Shown here piece by piece: positions 25,777 through 36,447 of a DNA stretch of 64,000 nucleotides. The stretch comes from Zobellia barbeyronii (GTDB lineage: Bacteria; Bacteroidota; Bacteroidia; Flavobacteriales; Flavobacteriaceae). Each line of letters opens with the position of its first letter. Within the stretch, counting starts at the first letter, position 1. A model generated the notes under the pieces. It did no database searches. It was not told where the DNA came from and worked only from the letters and a program-made list of their open reading frames with translations. The stretch covers positions 310,001-374,000 of the forward strand of contig NZ_JACATN010000003.1 in NCBI RefSeq assembly GCF_018603515.1. Reading direction: 5' to 3'. Both the position numbers and the translations under genes were made by a program.

Positions 25777-26892
25777 ATGCGTATCATAAGATTCATCATC
25801 GTTAAAGAATTTATCCAGATTTTCCGGAATCCACTGTTGGTACTCATTATTTTGTCTCAACCTTTCATACAGGTTCTTCTATTGGGTACAGCTGGGGGTG
25901 ATATTAATTATGCCAGTGTTTATGTAGTAGATGAGGATTTATCTTCTACCTCTAGAGAGATAATCTCTAAAATGGAGGGTTCAGATTTCTTTGATATCAG
26001 AGGGGCTGCTCTAACCATGGATGAAGCCTATAAAGTAATGGAGTACAAAAACATTAATCTGATTGTACATTTTCCTCCAAATTTCGAAAAAAAACTAATC
26101 AAAGAACATAGCAGTAAAGTGCAGTTAGTTACTAATGCTATTGATGCTATTACCGCCAGTCTTACCTATGCGTACTCCAGCGAAATTATAGGCGCTGTAA
26201 ATAAAGATGTAGCTATAAAATGGGGCAGTAAAAGCCTATCAAATAAAGCATCAACAGTTAGTATTCCCTATTCTTACTGGTATAATAGAGCGCTAATTAG
26301 TCAGTATATCATGGTGCCAGCTATGTGCGTAGCAATGGTTGTTATGATAACAATTCTATTGTCAGGAATGAATATCGTAAAGGAAAAAGAAATAGGCACC
26401 ATGGAACAATTGAATGTGACTCCCATGAGAAAGACTCATTTTATTATGGGAAAAATTATTCCGGTTTGGATTATTAACATTGTACTTCTTGCCATTGGTT
26501 TAATTTTAAGTAGCCTTGTATTTCACGTACCTGTAGTAGGAAGTCTGTGGCTTGTTTTCTTTTTATCCGGTGTTGTAATGTTCCTGCTTTTGGCAGTAGG
26601 CGTATTAATCTCGGTAATTTCCAACACCCAACAACAAGCTATGTTTTTCACCTTTTTTATTATCATGATATTTGTGATTTTTGGTGATTTTATAACACCT
26701 ATTGACAATATGCCTTCATGGGGTAAAGCGATGGCTGATTTAAACCCACAAGCCTACTATTCACGAATGATTCACTTGGTAATCACAAAAGGTAGTGGCA
26801 TAAAGGATATCTTACCTGATCTACTAAAAGTATCTGGTTTAACCTTTGCTACTCTAGCCGTTTCACTATGGATTTTTAATAAAAAAGACTAG
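25777..26892 (+). CDS. ABC-2 type permease, second
   Basis: A 371-residue paralog of the preceding permease, with the same topology and motif (VKEKEIGTMEQLNVTPM). The pair forms the heterodimeric membrane part of a YbhFSRG-like exporter. It is the last gene of the TolC operon; a strong hairpin shared with the convergent ATPase operon follows. Confidence 0.9.
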   Translation: MRIIRFIIVKEFIQIFRNPLLVLIILSQPFIQVLLLGTAGGDINYASVYVVDEDLSSTSREIISKMEGSDFFDIRGAALTMDEAYKVMEYKNINLIVHFPPNFEKKLIKEHSSKVQLVTNAIDAITASLTYAYSSEIIGAVNKDVAIKWGSKSLSNKASTVSIPYSYWYNRALISQYIMVPAMCVAMVVMITILLSGMNIVKEKEIGTMEQLNVTPMRKTHFIMGKIIPVWIINIVLLAIGLILSSLVFHVPVVGSLWLVFFLSGVVMFLLLAVGVLISVISNTQQQAMFFTFFIIMIFVIFGDFITPIDNMPSWGKAMADLNPQAYYSRMIHLVITKGSGIKDILPDLLKVSGLTFATLAVSLWIFNKKD

Positions 26893-26968
26893 AAAAGGTA
26901 ACGGTAAATTTATACTCCACCCCTATTATACTGGAAAAGTCTCTAGCTGAAATTGAAATTATAGATGC

Positions 26969-27012
26969 AAAAAAATACGGCTATCGTAAGTTACAATAGC
27001 CGTATTTTTTTT
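26969..27012. terminator. Bidirectional terminator between exporter and N-ATPase operons
   Basis: AAATACGGCTAT and its complement around an 11-nt loop, with A-tract on the left and T-tract on the right, so it can end both convergent operons. Confidence 0.88.
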
Positions 27013-27038
27013 TAAAACTTAATAGAAGAGTTTAACTC

Positions 27039-27929
27039 CTAATCATTCTTTAAGGCCGTAAAACCAGAGACCACATCAAAAAGCTCTTCGTCTATGGAAC
27101 TTTGTCTTAAACGATGGTAGGTATGCCCTATATCATCCAGCAATTCTTCAATATTCTTTTCTGCACGTTGCATGGCATTCAACCTACTTAAGTTTTCACT
27201 AGCTAACGATTCCGTACAGGTCTTATAAAGCGTAACAAAGAGATATTCTCTAATTAAACGACGTATAAGCTTACTACTATCACCAATAACTTCAGGTTGT
27301 TTTTGAGTAGGCCATTTTAGCTGTGCTTTTTCCTGGCGCCATTCTGCATCTAGGGGAAATAATCGTAATTTTTCTTGTTCGTAGGACCCTTCGTTTACCA
27401 AGTGGTTATGGAAAAGATAATACTCATCTACGTTTCCGTTTTGCCGGTTTTCCTCTACCTGTACCAAAATTGAACCTATAAGTGCGGTAATGGCATTTAT
27501 AGAATTTGGAAGGTTAAATTCTTTGGTCACCGTCAGTCCCATATCCGCCAGTAATAAAGGTACCCGGACACCAACGGTCCAGATTTCCAATTTACCTCTG
27601 TGAGTAGATAAAGACTCTTGGACGTATTGCGAAAGGGAGTCATTAAATTGCCCAACAAAACCTTGGTCCGATCCAAAAACAATAGCGCAAATAGATTTTT
27701 CGCCTTTACTATTGTTCTCGTTCTCTCTAACATCCTGGTTGTCCAAACCAATATCTTTTAAATAGGCTACAAGCCCTAAAGACACATTGGTCCAATAATC
27801 ATCCAACGATTCCATGGCCCTTTCATATTGGCCAATATTAGCTGCTGCCATGGCCTTCATAGTTCGTACTATGGAGTTTAGCTCTTTGGCTCCGGTAATC
27901 TGTCTTGTTAAGCTTTCCAGCGAATCCAT
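27039..27929 (-). CDS. atpG: N-ATPase gamma subunit
   Basis: A 296-residue rotor subunit. The N-terminal coiled-coil helix (LTRQITGAKELNSIVRTMKAMAAANIGQYERA by its TRQITGAK and MKAMAA motifs) and the C-terminal helix with SRLNAMQRAEKNIEELLDD match F-type gamma, though the middle domain is divergent. Gamma turns inside the alpha-beta hexamer. It is the last gene of the nine-gene operon, as expected for the N-ATPase gene order. Confidence 0.9.
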   Translation of the reverse strand: MDSLESLTRQITGAKELNSIVRTMKAMAAANIGQYERAMESLDDYWTNVSLGLVAYLKDIGLDNQDVRENENNSKGEKSICAIVFGSDQGFVGQFNDSLSQYVQESLSTHRGKLEIWTVGVRVPLLLADMGLTVTKEFNLPNSINAITALIGSILVQVEENRQNGNVDEYYLFHNHLVNEGSYEQEKLRLFPLDAEWRQEKAQLKWPTQKQPEVIGDSSKLIRRLIREYLFVTLYKTCTESLASENLSRLNAMQRAEKNIEELLDDIGHTYHRLRQSSIDEELFDVVSGFTALKND

Positions 27930-27947
27930 GGCTATGATTTTTAGTGG

Positions 27948-29477
27948 TTACTCTGCCTTTTGAAATTCCTTGAGTGCAGTTTTTGTAGCCGCTAACATAC
28001 TTTCTCGGCCTGCATCATCTAACCCTTTATCGGAATACAAACTTTTTTGAATAGCTTCTGGTAACGTGGCTATACTTTTTATCACCGCCTTTTCTGCTTC
28101 GCGCATGTTTTCAAGTGAAATCGTATCAAAAAAGCCTTGGGTCAGCGTTAGAAGTACTCCTATCTGTTCTGCCACGGACAACGGTTGAAGTTCATTCTGT
28201 TTAAGAATTTCCCGAATACGTTTACCGTGTTCAATAACATTTTTTGTTTCTTCATCTAAATGAGAACCAAAACGGGCAAAAGTCTCCAATTCTTCAAATT
28301 GTGAAAATCCAAGTTTTAAATCGCCCGCAATGGCTCGGTAAGCAGGTAATTGTGCCTTACCACCCACACGAGAAACCGATTTGCCAACCTCAACCGCAGG
28401 TAAAATACCTAACTCAAATTGTTTAGGTGATAGGTAAATCTGCCCATCCGTAATTGAAATTAAATTGGTGGGAATATAAGCCGACATGTTCTGCGCTTCA
28501 GTCTCTATTATGGGAAGGGCAGTCAATGATCCGCCGCCAAGTTCATCGCTTAAATGCGTAGAACGTTCCAATAATCTGGAATGGATATAAAAAATATCAC
28601 CAGGAAAAGCCTCCCGGCCAGGCGGTCTTTTTAGTAAAAGGGAAAGCTCACGATAGGCTCTGGCATGATTTGTTAAATCATCATATACAATAAGTACATC
28701 TTTACCAATTTGCATAAAATATTCAGCAATACTAGTTGCTGCATAGGGAGCAATATATTGTAATCCTGGAGAATCGTTTCCTTCTGTGACCATAACAATG
28801 GTATACTCCATTGCCCCATTCTCTTTTAAATCTGCAATAACTTTAGCTACGGCAGAAGCCCGTTGCCCAATAGCACAGTAGACACATATAACATCTTTAT
28901 CTTTTTGATTGACAATAGTATCCAATGCAATGGCCGTCTTACCTGTTTGGCGATCACCTAAAATCAACTCTCTTTGTCCGCGCCCTATTGGGATCAGTGC
29001 ATCTATAACTTTAATACCCGTTTGCAAAGGCATGCTTACCCCAGAGCGATCCATAATAGGTGTAGCGCTCCGCTCTATAGGCAATCTTTTTTCATAGGAA
29101 ATAGCACCTTTATCATCCATAGGTTCTCCCAAAGGCCCTATCACTCTTCCTAGGAGTGCTTTGCCTACAGGAACATCCATTACGCGATTTGTGCGTTCTA
29201 CAAGGTCTCCAGCATCTAAATCCGAATCTTCACCTAAAAGAATGGCGCCTATTTCGTCTTCTTCAATACTAAAGGCTATACCATACAAATTACCAGGGAA
29301 TTTTAATAACTCCTCATAACCTACGTTGGGCAAACCTGAGACTTTTACCACACCGGCAGAAACACTGGTAACACGGCCTACCTCTTTTGGCGCCAGATTA
29401 AACTCGTGCTCTTTTGTATGCTTTGCAAGTTCATCAAACGTATCGTTTACTAAACTTTTATAATCTGTTGCGCCCAT
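27948..29477 (-). CDS. atpA: N-ATPase alpha subunit
   Basis: A 509-residue F1 alpha subunit. Walker A is [30 protein letters not shown] and [15 protein letters not shown] are typical. The DELSEED-like C-terminal helical domain is present. Compared with housekeeping AtpA the N-terminus lacks the membrane-facing delta-binding sequence seen in E. coli, in line with the missing atpH gene. It catalyses, with beta, ATP hydrolysis coupled to ion export. Confidence 0.92.
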   Translation of the reverse strand: MGATDYKSLVNDTFDELAKHTKEHEFNLAPKEVGRVTSVSAGVVKVSGLPNVGYEELLKFPGNLYGIAFSIEEDEIGAILLGEDSDLDAGDLVERTNRVMDVPVGKALLGRVIGPLGEPMDDKGAISYEKRLPIERSATPIMDRSGVSMPLQTGIKVIDALIPIGRGQRELILGDRQTGKTAIALDTIVNQKDKDVICVYCAIGQRASAVAKVIADLKENGAMEYTIVMVTEGNDSPGLQYIAPYAATSIAEYFMQIGKDVLIVYDDLTNHARAYRELSLLLKRPPGREAFPGDIFYIHSRLLERSTHLSDELGGGSLTALPIIETEAQNMSAYIPTNLISITDGQIYLSPKQFELGILPAVEVGKSVSRVGGKAQLPAYRAIAGDLKLGFSQFEELETFARFGSHLDEETKNVIEHGKRIREILKQNELQPLSVAEQIGVLLTLTQGFFDTISLENMREAEKAVIKSIATLPEAIQKSLYSDKGLDDAGRESMLAATKTALKEFQKAE

Positions 29478-29493
29478 GTCATTTCATTTTCGA

Positions 29494-30264
29494 TTATTCA
29501 TTCGTGTCCATTTCAACCTTTTTACCAGCTTCAACATCTTCTTCAAGAGATTTTAAATAGTCCGTAACACTCCAAGATAGTTTGTACCCATTGGTTAAAA
29601 TCTCAATACCATTTATCAATTCTGGCCTGGTTTTAAACTCGTAGGTATTCTCTGTTTTCAACAACCCACTTATTGTTTTTTGTATAACACCTTGCTGATT
29701 AGCAGAAAGGGCAAAAGCACTTTGTACCAATATGGGCTTACCTCCTTTTAGAGCCTCAGAAAATTTTGCTTTCTCATTGGCTTGTAGTTCATTTATTCTT
29801 TTCAAAAAGACTTCTACGGTCTGCCCCTCTAAGCTAACAGATGAGAGATCTGTTAATGTTTTTCTTGCCATGTCAAGAACCTCATCTTTTAACCTTTTAG
29901 CCATGTTATTATTTTTATTAGCTTGATCTTCAGCAAAAGCTTTTTCTAATCTATCCTTGAGTTCATTAGCTTCATTCCTTGCATTTTCTTTAAGCTTATC
30001 TCCTTCGGATTTGGCTTCTGCAGCGGCCTTTTGCATTAATTCATCCCTTTCTTTATTGAAAATTTCATTTTTATGGTTGAATTCATCCTTAGCTTTTGCT
30101 GCCTCTTTTTTCTGAGATTCGGCATCCAAGAGTTTGTTCTTTATATTAGTTTCCCGTTCATCTATTGATGATAAAATAGGTTGATAAAGAAAACGTTTCA
30201 ATAACCACATTAACACCAAAAAATTGATGATTTGAGCTATTACGGTAAACCAGTCGATTTTCAT
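29494..30264 (-). CDS. atpF: N-ATPase b subunit with a delta-like C-terminal part
   Basis: A 256-residue stator subunit, longer than the usual 160 of F-type b. One N-terminal membrane helix (5-25) has the family form LVLMWLLKRFLYQPI. A long Lys/Glu/Ala coiled coil covers 35-140. Residues 145-240 resemble the end of the delta/OSCP subunit: a helix before VQSAFALSANQQG, then RPELINGIEILTNG and SVTDYL. No separate atpH gene exists in this operon, so this protein probably supplies both functions, as proposed for N-ATPases. Confidence 0.85.
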   Translation of the reverse strand: MKIDWFTVIAQIINFLVLMWLLKRFLYQPILSSIDERETNIKNKLLDAESQKKEAAKAKDEFNHKNEIFNKERDELMQKAAAEAKSEGDKLKENARNEANELKDRLEKAFAEDQANKNNNMAKRLKDEVLDMARKTLTDLSSVSLEGQTVEVFLKRINELQANEKAKFSEALKGGKPILVQSAFALSANQQGVIQKTISGLLKTENTYEFKTRPELINGIEILTNGYKLSWSVTDYLKSLEEDVEAGKKVEMDTNE

Positions 30265-30271
30265 TTTTTAA

Positions 30272-30541
30272 TTATTTAGCGATGAAATAATTCCAGAAAG
30301 GATTGGCAAAAATCAAAATCATTGAAATCACAAAACAATAGATTGCCAATGATTCTAACATCGCCAGCCCCACAAAGAGGGTACGTGTAACCGTCTGACT
30401 TGCATCTGGCTGTTGGGCCATTGAACTTAAAGCGGTTGAAATAGATTTACCCTGACCTAAAGCAGGTATCATACAGCCAATTCCTGTTGTTATTCCGGCT
30501 GTAATGATAGAGACCATTGCGATTATTGTAGCATTATCCAT
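30272..30541 (-). CDS. atpE: N-ATPase c subunit with Na+-binding residues
   Basis: An 89-residue hairpin of two membrane helices that forms the rotor ring. The second helix has the ion-carrying glutamate in LESLAIY (E63). Residues Q30, E63, S64 and Y68 keep exactly the spacing of the Na+ ligands Q32, E65, S66 and Y70 known from the Ilyobacter tartaricus c ring, and M61 sits where V63 gives its backbone carbonyl. This strongly suggests Na+ rather than H+ transport. The polar loop is GKSISTALSSMAQQPDAS. Confidence 0.92.
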   Translation of the reverse strand: MDNATIIAMVSIITAGITTGIGCMIPALGQGKSISTALSSMAQQPDASQTVTRTLFVGLAMLESLAIYCFVISMILIFANPFWNYFIAK

Positions 30542-30615
30542 AATATTAAATTTTGATGTTATACCAATTTTTAGTTTGAAATTAAATTTAAAAAAAGGGG
30601 TTTATTCCCTTTGTA

Positions 30616-31341
30616 TTACGCTTCTATTACTGTTTGATTTTTATGCTTTATTCTTTTGTTTCTAGTCTTCTTTTTTTCTGATTCTTCAGTTGCTGCGGCA
30701 ATGTATACCGTTGCCAAAATGCTAAATATATACGCTTGTATAACACCTGTAATAAGTCCTAAAACAGTCATTAAAACCGGAAAAAATAAGGGCGCAATAC
30801 TCAAGAGAATAGTAACAATTAGACCACCACTCATAATATTACCAAAGAGACGCACCGCCAATGCCAACGTACGTGATATTTCACTTATAATATTAAAGGG
30901 AAGCATGATGAACGTGGGCTCTATAAATGTTTTCAAATATTGTAAAACACCGTTTTCTGCAATGCCGAAAATAGGCGTTGCCAGAAAGACACAAATAGCC
31001 AAAGCTGCTGTTGTAGACAATGAACTTGTAGGAGGTTCATAACCTGGAAAAATAATACACAAATTGGCAAAAGCTATAAAAATGAACAGTGTTCCTATAA
31101 AGCCCAAAAACTTCTCAGATTTCTTAAGTCCAACTTCTTTTATCTGTTCATTCATACCGGTTACCAGCATTTCTAAAATGCATTGCCACCGCGATATCTT
31201 TAAATCGGTACGGAGTTTTCTGGTTATCAAAATGGACACAAGCACCAATACAAACATTAATACCCAAGTGGTAACCAATGTAAGATTGATGGTGATAAAG
31301 CCATTTTGCCAAAAAATCGTTTCGTCAGGACTGAGTTCCAT
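30616..31341 (-). CDS. atpB: N-ATPase a subunit
   Basis: A 241-residue membrane subunit with about five to six helices. The essential stator arginine lies in SRTLALAVRLFGNIMSG (about R164). LGLITGVIQAYIFSILATVYI is the typical last helix. The subunit provides half-channels for the c ring. The basic C-terminal tail (KKKTRNKRIKHK) is longer than usual. It lies 1 bp before AtpR and about 75 bp from atpE; operon. Confidence 0.9.
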   Translation of the reverse strand: MELSPDETIFWQNGFITINLTLVTTWVLMFVLVLVSILITRKLRTDLKISRWQCILEMLVTGMNEQIKEVGLKKSEKFLGFIGTLFIFIAFANLCIIFPGYEPPTSSLSTTAALAICVFLATPIFGIAENGVLQYLKTFIEPTFIMLPFNIISEISRTLALAVRLFGNIMSGGLIVTILLSIAPLFFPVLMTVLGLITGVIQAYIFSILATVYIAAATEESEKKKTRNKRIKHKNQTVIEA

Positions 31342-31342
31342 T

Positions 31343-31645
31343 TTAATACTCTTTTTCTAGTTCTATTGGTTTCATCTCTTTGGTTTTGGTCATACGAATC
31401 ACAATAAATCGGGCGCTTATAAAACCCAAGAGGCAAATCAACATATACTTAAAATTGTTTTGGCCCATGTAATAGAAACCCAAAAGGGTAAGCCCCACCC
31501 TTGTGAACAAACTTCCCAAATACCATAATACCGGCTTTGGGGAGGATAACATCTTCTTTGAAGTAAACCATAGCCCTCCAAAAAATAGAAAGCCTAAGCA
31601 AGAGCCGCCAAATAGAACCATTAAGGTCATTACTAAATCATTCAT
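31343..31645 (-). CDS. atpR: AtpR, N-ATPase-specific small membrane subunit
   Basis: A 100-residue protein with three predicted helices. LGSLFTRVGLTLLGFYYMG and ISARFIVIRM recall AtpR, the small protein found only in N-ATPase operons between AtpQ and AtpB. It contains two arginines buried in helices, as noted in that family. AtpR is thought to help assemble the c ring with AtpQ; precise function unproven. The gene overlaps atpQ by 8 bp. Confidence 0.85.
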   Translation of the reverse strand: MNDLVMTLMVLFGGSCLGFLFFGGLWFTSKKMLSSPKPVLWYLGSLFTRVGLTLLGFYYMGQNNFKYMLICLLGFISARFIVIRMTKTKEMKPIELEKEY

Positions 31646-31970
31646 CTTTCTTATTTTTATGTTCGTGCATTGATTTGTTTTCTTTGTCTATCCATTGCCA
31701 AGCAAGGACACAACCAACAAACAGCCCCGCTAGCAATAAGGTTAGTGTCCAAGAAAAAGTCTGCGGATATCTCTGATCTAACCATACCCCAACAACGGCT
31801 CCTAATACGGTTGGTACTGCAACGGACCAACCCACCATTCCGAATGTGCCAAAACCTCTCCACTCACTCCTTTTCTCTTCATTTCTGGCATGCAACATTT
31901 GTCTTTCTTTGCTATCCACTTGATCCATGAAGCCTTTTTCCCTTTTCTTATCCTCCGTATTTTTGCTCAT
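31638..31970 (-). CDS. atpQ: AtpQ (AtpI-like) N-ATPase membrane protein
   Basis: A 110-residue protein with a hydrophilic, charged N-terminus (1-45) and two membrane helices (about 46-68 and 75-93). GWSVAVPTVLGAVVGVWLDQRYP fits the AtpI/AtpQ family. It sits in the expected position atpC-atpQ-atpR. AtpI proteins assist c-ring assembly. It overlaps atpC by 4 bp and atpR by 8 bp, which supports coupled translation. Confidence 0.85.
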   Translation of the reverse strand: MSKNTEDKKREKGFMDQVDSKERQMLHARNEEKRSEWRGFGTFGMVGWSVAVPTVLGAVVGVWLDQRYPQTFSWTLTLLLAGLFVGCVLAWQWIDKENKSMHEHKNKKDE

Positions 31971-32356
31971 GACTGACGAAGTTTTTTAATCCCGTGAATA
32001 AATTCACTTTCTAATTTGGCAACGGCCTTCCGTACATCTCTTTCCTCTTCATCTAAATTCACAAACTGACTTTCTACGGCACTTCTAAGTTTTCCTAAAT
32101 CAGCTCCTGCAATTGCATTTCTAACTGATATCTCTACAAAACCGTCCCTCTTTGTGAGTATACCTTCATCCATTGCTACATAATGTTCTTGGCCATCCCT
32201 AGTCTCATAGGTCAATATGCCAGGTACCAGAGCAGCTACACAATCTAACCTGTGAGGTAAAAATCCGTATGAACCGGCATTGGTATCTACTACAATGCGG
32301 AGCACTCCAGAGATTTTAAGAAATATCTTAAACGGAAGTAAAATATGTAACTCCAT
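31967..32356 (-). CDS. atpC: N-ATPase epsilon subunit
   Basis: A 129-residue epsilon subunit. The N-terminal beta-sandwich (1-80) includes PHRLDCVAALVPGIL and DGQEHYVAMDEGILTKRDG. The C-terminal helical part (90-129) keeps a basic helix-turn-helix, so regulation by epsilon is possible. It is placed second after atpD, the N-ATPase order. Confidence 0.88.
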   Translation of the reverse strand: MELHILLPFKIFLKISGVLRIVVDTNAGSYGFLPHRLDCVAALVPGILTYETRDGQEHYVAMDEGILTKRDGFVEISVRNAIAGADLGKLRSAVESQFVNLDEEERDVRKAVAKLESEFIHGIKKLRQS

Positions 32357-32373
32357 TATTTTTAGTTCTAGAT

Positions 32374-33910
<1,537 letters not shown>

Positions 33911-33931
33911 TGACGCAATTTTTTTCCTCCA

Positions 33932-33974
33932 TGACCTAGGTCATTTTCATTGGCAAGGAAACATCGGAGATTCG
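33932..33974 (+). promoter_or_regulatory. TGAY-N4-RTCA operator of the ppsA-glycolysis operon
   Basis: A second perfect TGACCTAGGTCA (33932-33943), 33 bp from the first, so both lie on about the same DNA face. At the standard distance the -7 element would be GAGATTCG (33967-33974), a poor match. The site may use a non-standard promoter or a different start. Confidence 0.6.
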
Positions 33975-34018
33975 TAGTCTATAATCTTGGCCGGAGACGA
34001 CCTTTAAAATATATAGCG

Positions 34019-36427
34019 ATGAAAAATTACATACGTCACTTTAGTGAAATTGACATTAACGATGTACCAACTGTAGGAGGTAAAAATGCCTCTCTCGGAG
34101 AAATGTTTCAAAAGCTAACCTCTAAAGGAGTCCAGATTCCTGATGGCTTTGCTACTACAGCAGAAGCGTATTGGCACTTTCTGCAAGAAGTACACATTCA
34201 AGAAGAGATTTTTGGTCTTTTAGCAAAGTTGAATACTACAGATTTTTCGAACTTAAAGGAGATTGGTGCTAGCGTAAGGAAAGCTATTTTAGATACAGAA
34301 CTTCCAAAAGATCTTAAAGATGCTATTGAAGAAGGATACGATGCCCTTTCTAAAAAATATAATGGTGATATTTCGTTAGCGGTAAGAAGTAGCGCTACTG
34401 CAGAAGATTTACCCACGGCGAGTTTTGCGGGCCAACAAGACAGTTATTTAAACGTAAAAGGAATAGATGAGCTTGTTGATGCTTGTAAAAGATGTTACGC
34501 ATCACTATTTAATGACCGTGCAATAAAATACAGAGAAGATAACAACTTTGACCATACTAAAGTAGCGTTATCCATTGGTATACAAATGATGGTACGTTCA
34601 GATTTGGCTGCTTCCGGAGTAAACTTCACCTTAGATCCAGACACTGGTTTTGACCAAGTGGTAATGGTTTCCAGCATATATGGTTTGGGCGAAAATATTG
34701 TACAGGGCAGCATTAACCCAGATGATTATTTTGTTTTTAAACCCAGCTTAAAGAATGGTATTGAACAACCTATTGTATCTAGACGTTTGGGGAGCAAAGA
34801 AAAAACCATGGTCTATGATACATCTGGTAGTGGTACTATAAATCTTGATACTCCTATGGAGAAACAAGAACAATATGTACTTACAGATGCCGAAGTAGTA
34901 AAACTAGCGCAGTGGTCATTAATTATTGAGGATCACTATAAACGCCCTATGGATATTGAATGGGCAAAAGACGGACAAACAAATGAGCTTTTCATAGTTC
35001 AAGCTAGACCGGAAACTGTTCAGAGTGCGAAAACGAATAAATTAAAAATCAACACCTATACCTTACTTAAAAAAGGTAAAGAGCTTACTCACGGAATGGG
35101 CTTGGGTAACAAAATAGCATCGGGTAAAGCCCGCATATTACATAGCCCAGCAGAATCTGATAAACTTCAAAGAGGTGAAATATTGGTTACCGAACGTACC
35201 AATCCCGATTGGGATCCGATTCTTAAAAAAGCAGCGGGTATTGTTACAAATCAAGGTGGGCGAACCAGCCATGCGGCTATTGTTGCCCGTGAAGTTGGTG
35301 CTGCCGCAATAGTAGGAAGTAACAATGCTACAGAAGTGATTAAAGACGGACAAGAAATTACCATTTCTTGCGCAGAAGGCGATACAGGCGTCGTTTATGA
35401 TGGCCTTTTAGAATGGGACGAAACCGAAGTGGACCTAACTACCTTAGGAAAGCCAAAAACGCAACCTATGCTTATTTTGGCAGATCCAGACCAGGCATTC
35501 AAATTTTCATTTTATCCTTCTGAAGGAGTTGGATTGATGCGTATGGAGTTCGTTATCAACAACTCTATTCAAATTCACCCTATGGCCTTAAAACATTTTG
35601 ACACGTTAAAAGACCAAGCGGTTAAAGATAAAATCCAGAAACTAACACACCACTACCCAGACAAGTCAGATTATTTTGTACACAAACTTGCCGAAGGTAT
35701 TGGAACAATAGCTGCAGCCTTTTATCCAAAAGATGTCATTGTTCGTACCAGTGATTTTAAAACCAACGAATATGCCAGCTTAATTGGTGGTTCTGAGTTT
35801 GAACCTGTAGAGTCAAATCCAATGTTAGGTTTTAGGGGCGCTTCTAGATATTACAATCCTAAGTACCAAGATGCTTTTGAACTAGAATGTAAAGCACTAA
35901 AAAGAGTACGGGAAACTATGGGGTTGACCAACGTAAAAATTATGATTCCATTCTGCCGTACACTAAAAGAAGCTGCAAAAATAGTAGCCGTTTTAGAGAA
36001 AAACGGTTTGAAAAGAGGTGAAAATGGACTTCAGCTTTACATGATGACAGAGATACCTAACAACATCATCTTAGCAGAACAATTTGCTGAGTTCTTTGAT
36101 GGGTTTTCAATTGGTTCAAACGATTTGACACAATTGACTTTAGGTGTAGATAGAGATTCTGAATTGTTGAGTGACATCTTTGACATCAATGATATAGGAG
36201 TTAAAAAAATGATTGCGATGGTGATTAAATCAGCTAACAAAACCAATACCAAAATTGGATTATGTGGCCAGGCGCCAAGTGATTTTCCCGAGTTTGCCCA
36301 GTTTCTTGTAGAGCAAGGCATTAACTCCGTATCCTTTAATCCTGATGCATTGATTTCAGGTATTAAAAACATTAATAAGGCTGAGAAAAGCAAGACTGCA
36401 TACGGAATGGCAGAAAGCAGCAATTAA
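34019..36427 (+). CDS. ppsA: Phosphoenolpyruvate synthase
   Basis: An 802-residue enzyme of the PEP synthase/PPDK family. ATG at 34019 starts the family core (HFSEIDINDVPTVGGKNASLGEM region); the longer frame from 33950 would overlap the promoter. The N-terminal ATP-grasp domain (1-330) contains AVRSSATAEDLPTASFAGQQ. The phosphohistidine domain has GGRTSHAAIVAREVG with the catalytic histidine. The C-terminal TIM barrel (470-802) has GSNDLTQLTLGVDRDS and GLCGQAPSD. It interconverts pyruvate, ATP and PEP. No pyruvate kinase is nearby, so it may run either way. First gene of a six-gene operon. Confidence 0.93.
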   Translation: MKNYIRHFSEIDINDVPTVGGKNASLGEMFQKLTSKGVQIPDGFATTAEAYWHFLQEVHIQEEIFGLLAKLNTTDFSNLKEIGASVRKAILDTELPKDLKDAIEEGYDALSKKYNGDISLAVRSSATAEDLPTASFAGQQDSYLNVKGIDELVDACKRCYASLFNDRAIKYREDNNFDHTKVALSIGIQMMVRSDLAASGVNFTLDPDTGFDQVVMVSSIYGLGENIVQGSINPDDYFVFKPSLKNGIEQPIVSRRLGSKEKTMVYDTSGSGTINLDTPMEKQEQYVLTDAEVVKLAQWSLIIEDHYKRPMDIEWAKDGQTNELFIVQARPETVQSAKTNKLKINTYTLLKKGKELTHGMGLGNKIASGKARILHSPAESDKLQRGEILVTERTNPDWDPILKKAAGIVTNQGGRTSHAAIVAREVGAAAIVGSNNATEVIKDGQEITISCAEGDTGVVYDGLLEWDETEVDLTTLGKPKTQPMLILADPDQAFKFSFYPSEGVGLMRMEFVINNSIQIHPMALKHFDTLKDQAVKDKIQKLTHHYPDKSDYFVHKLAEGIGTIAAAFYPKDVIVRTSDFKTNEYASLIGGSEFEPVESNPMLGFRGASRYYNPKYQDAFELECKALKRVRETMGLTNVKIMIPFCRTLKEAAKIVAVLEKNGLKRGENGLQLYMMTEIPNNIILAEQFAEFFDGFSIGSNDLTQLTLGVDRDSELLSDIFDINDIGVKKMIAMVIKSANKTNTKIGLCGQAPSDFPEFAQFLVEQGINSVSFNPDALISGIKNINKAEKSKTAYGMAESSN

Positions 36428-36447
36428 TATCTCTTTAGAATTCTAAA

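Noticed and set aside
33950-34018. Longer N-terminus for PpsA
   Set aside because: It would overlap the operator-promoter region; 23 Arg-rich residues lie ahead of the conserved start and do not belong to the family.
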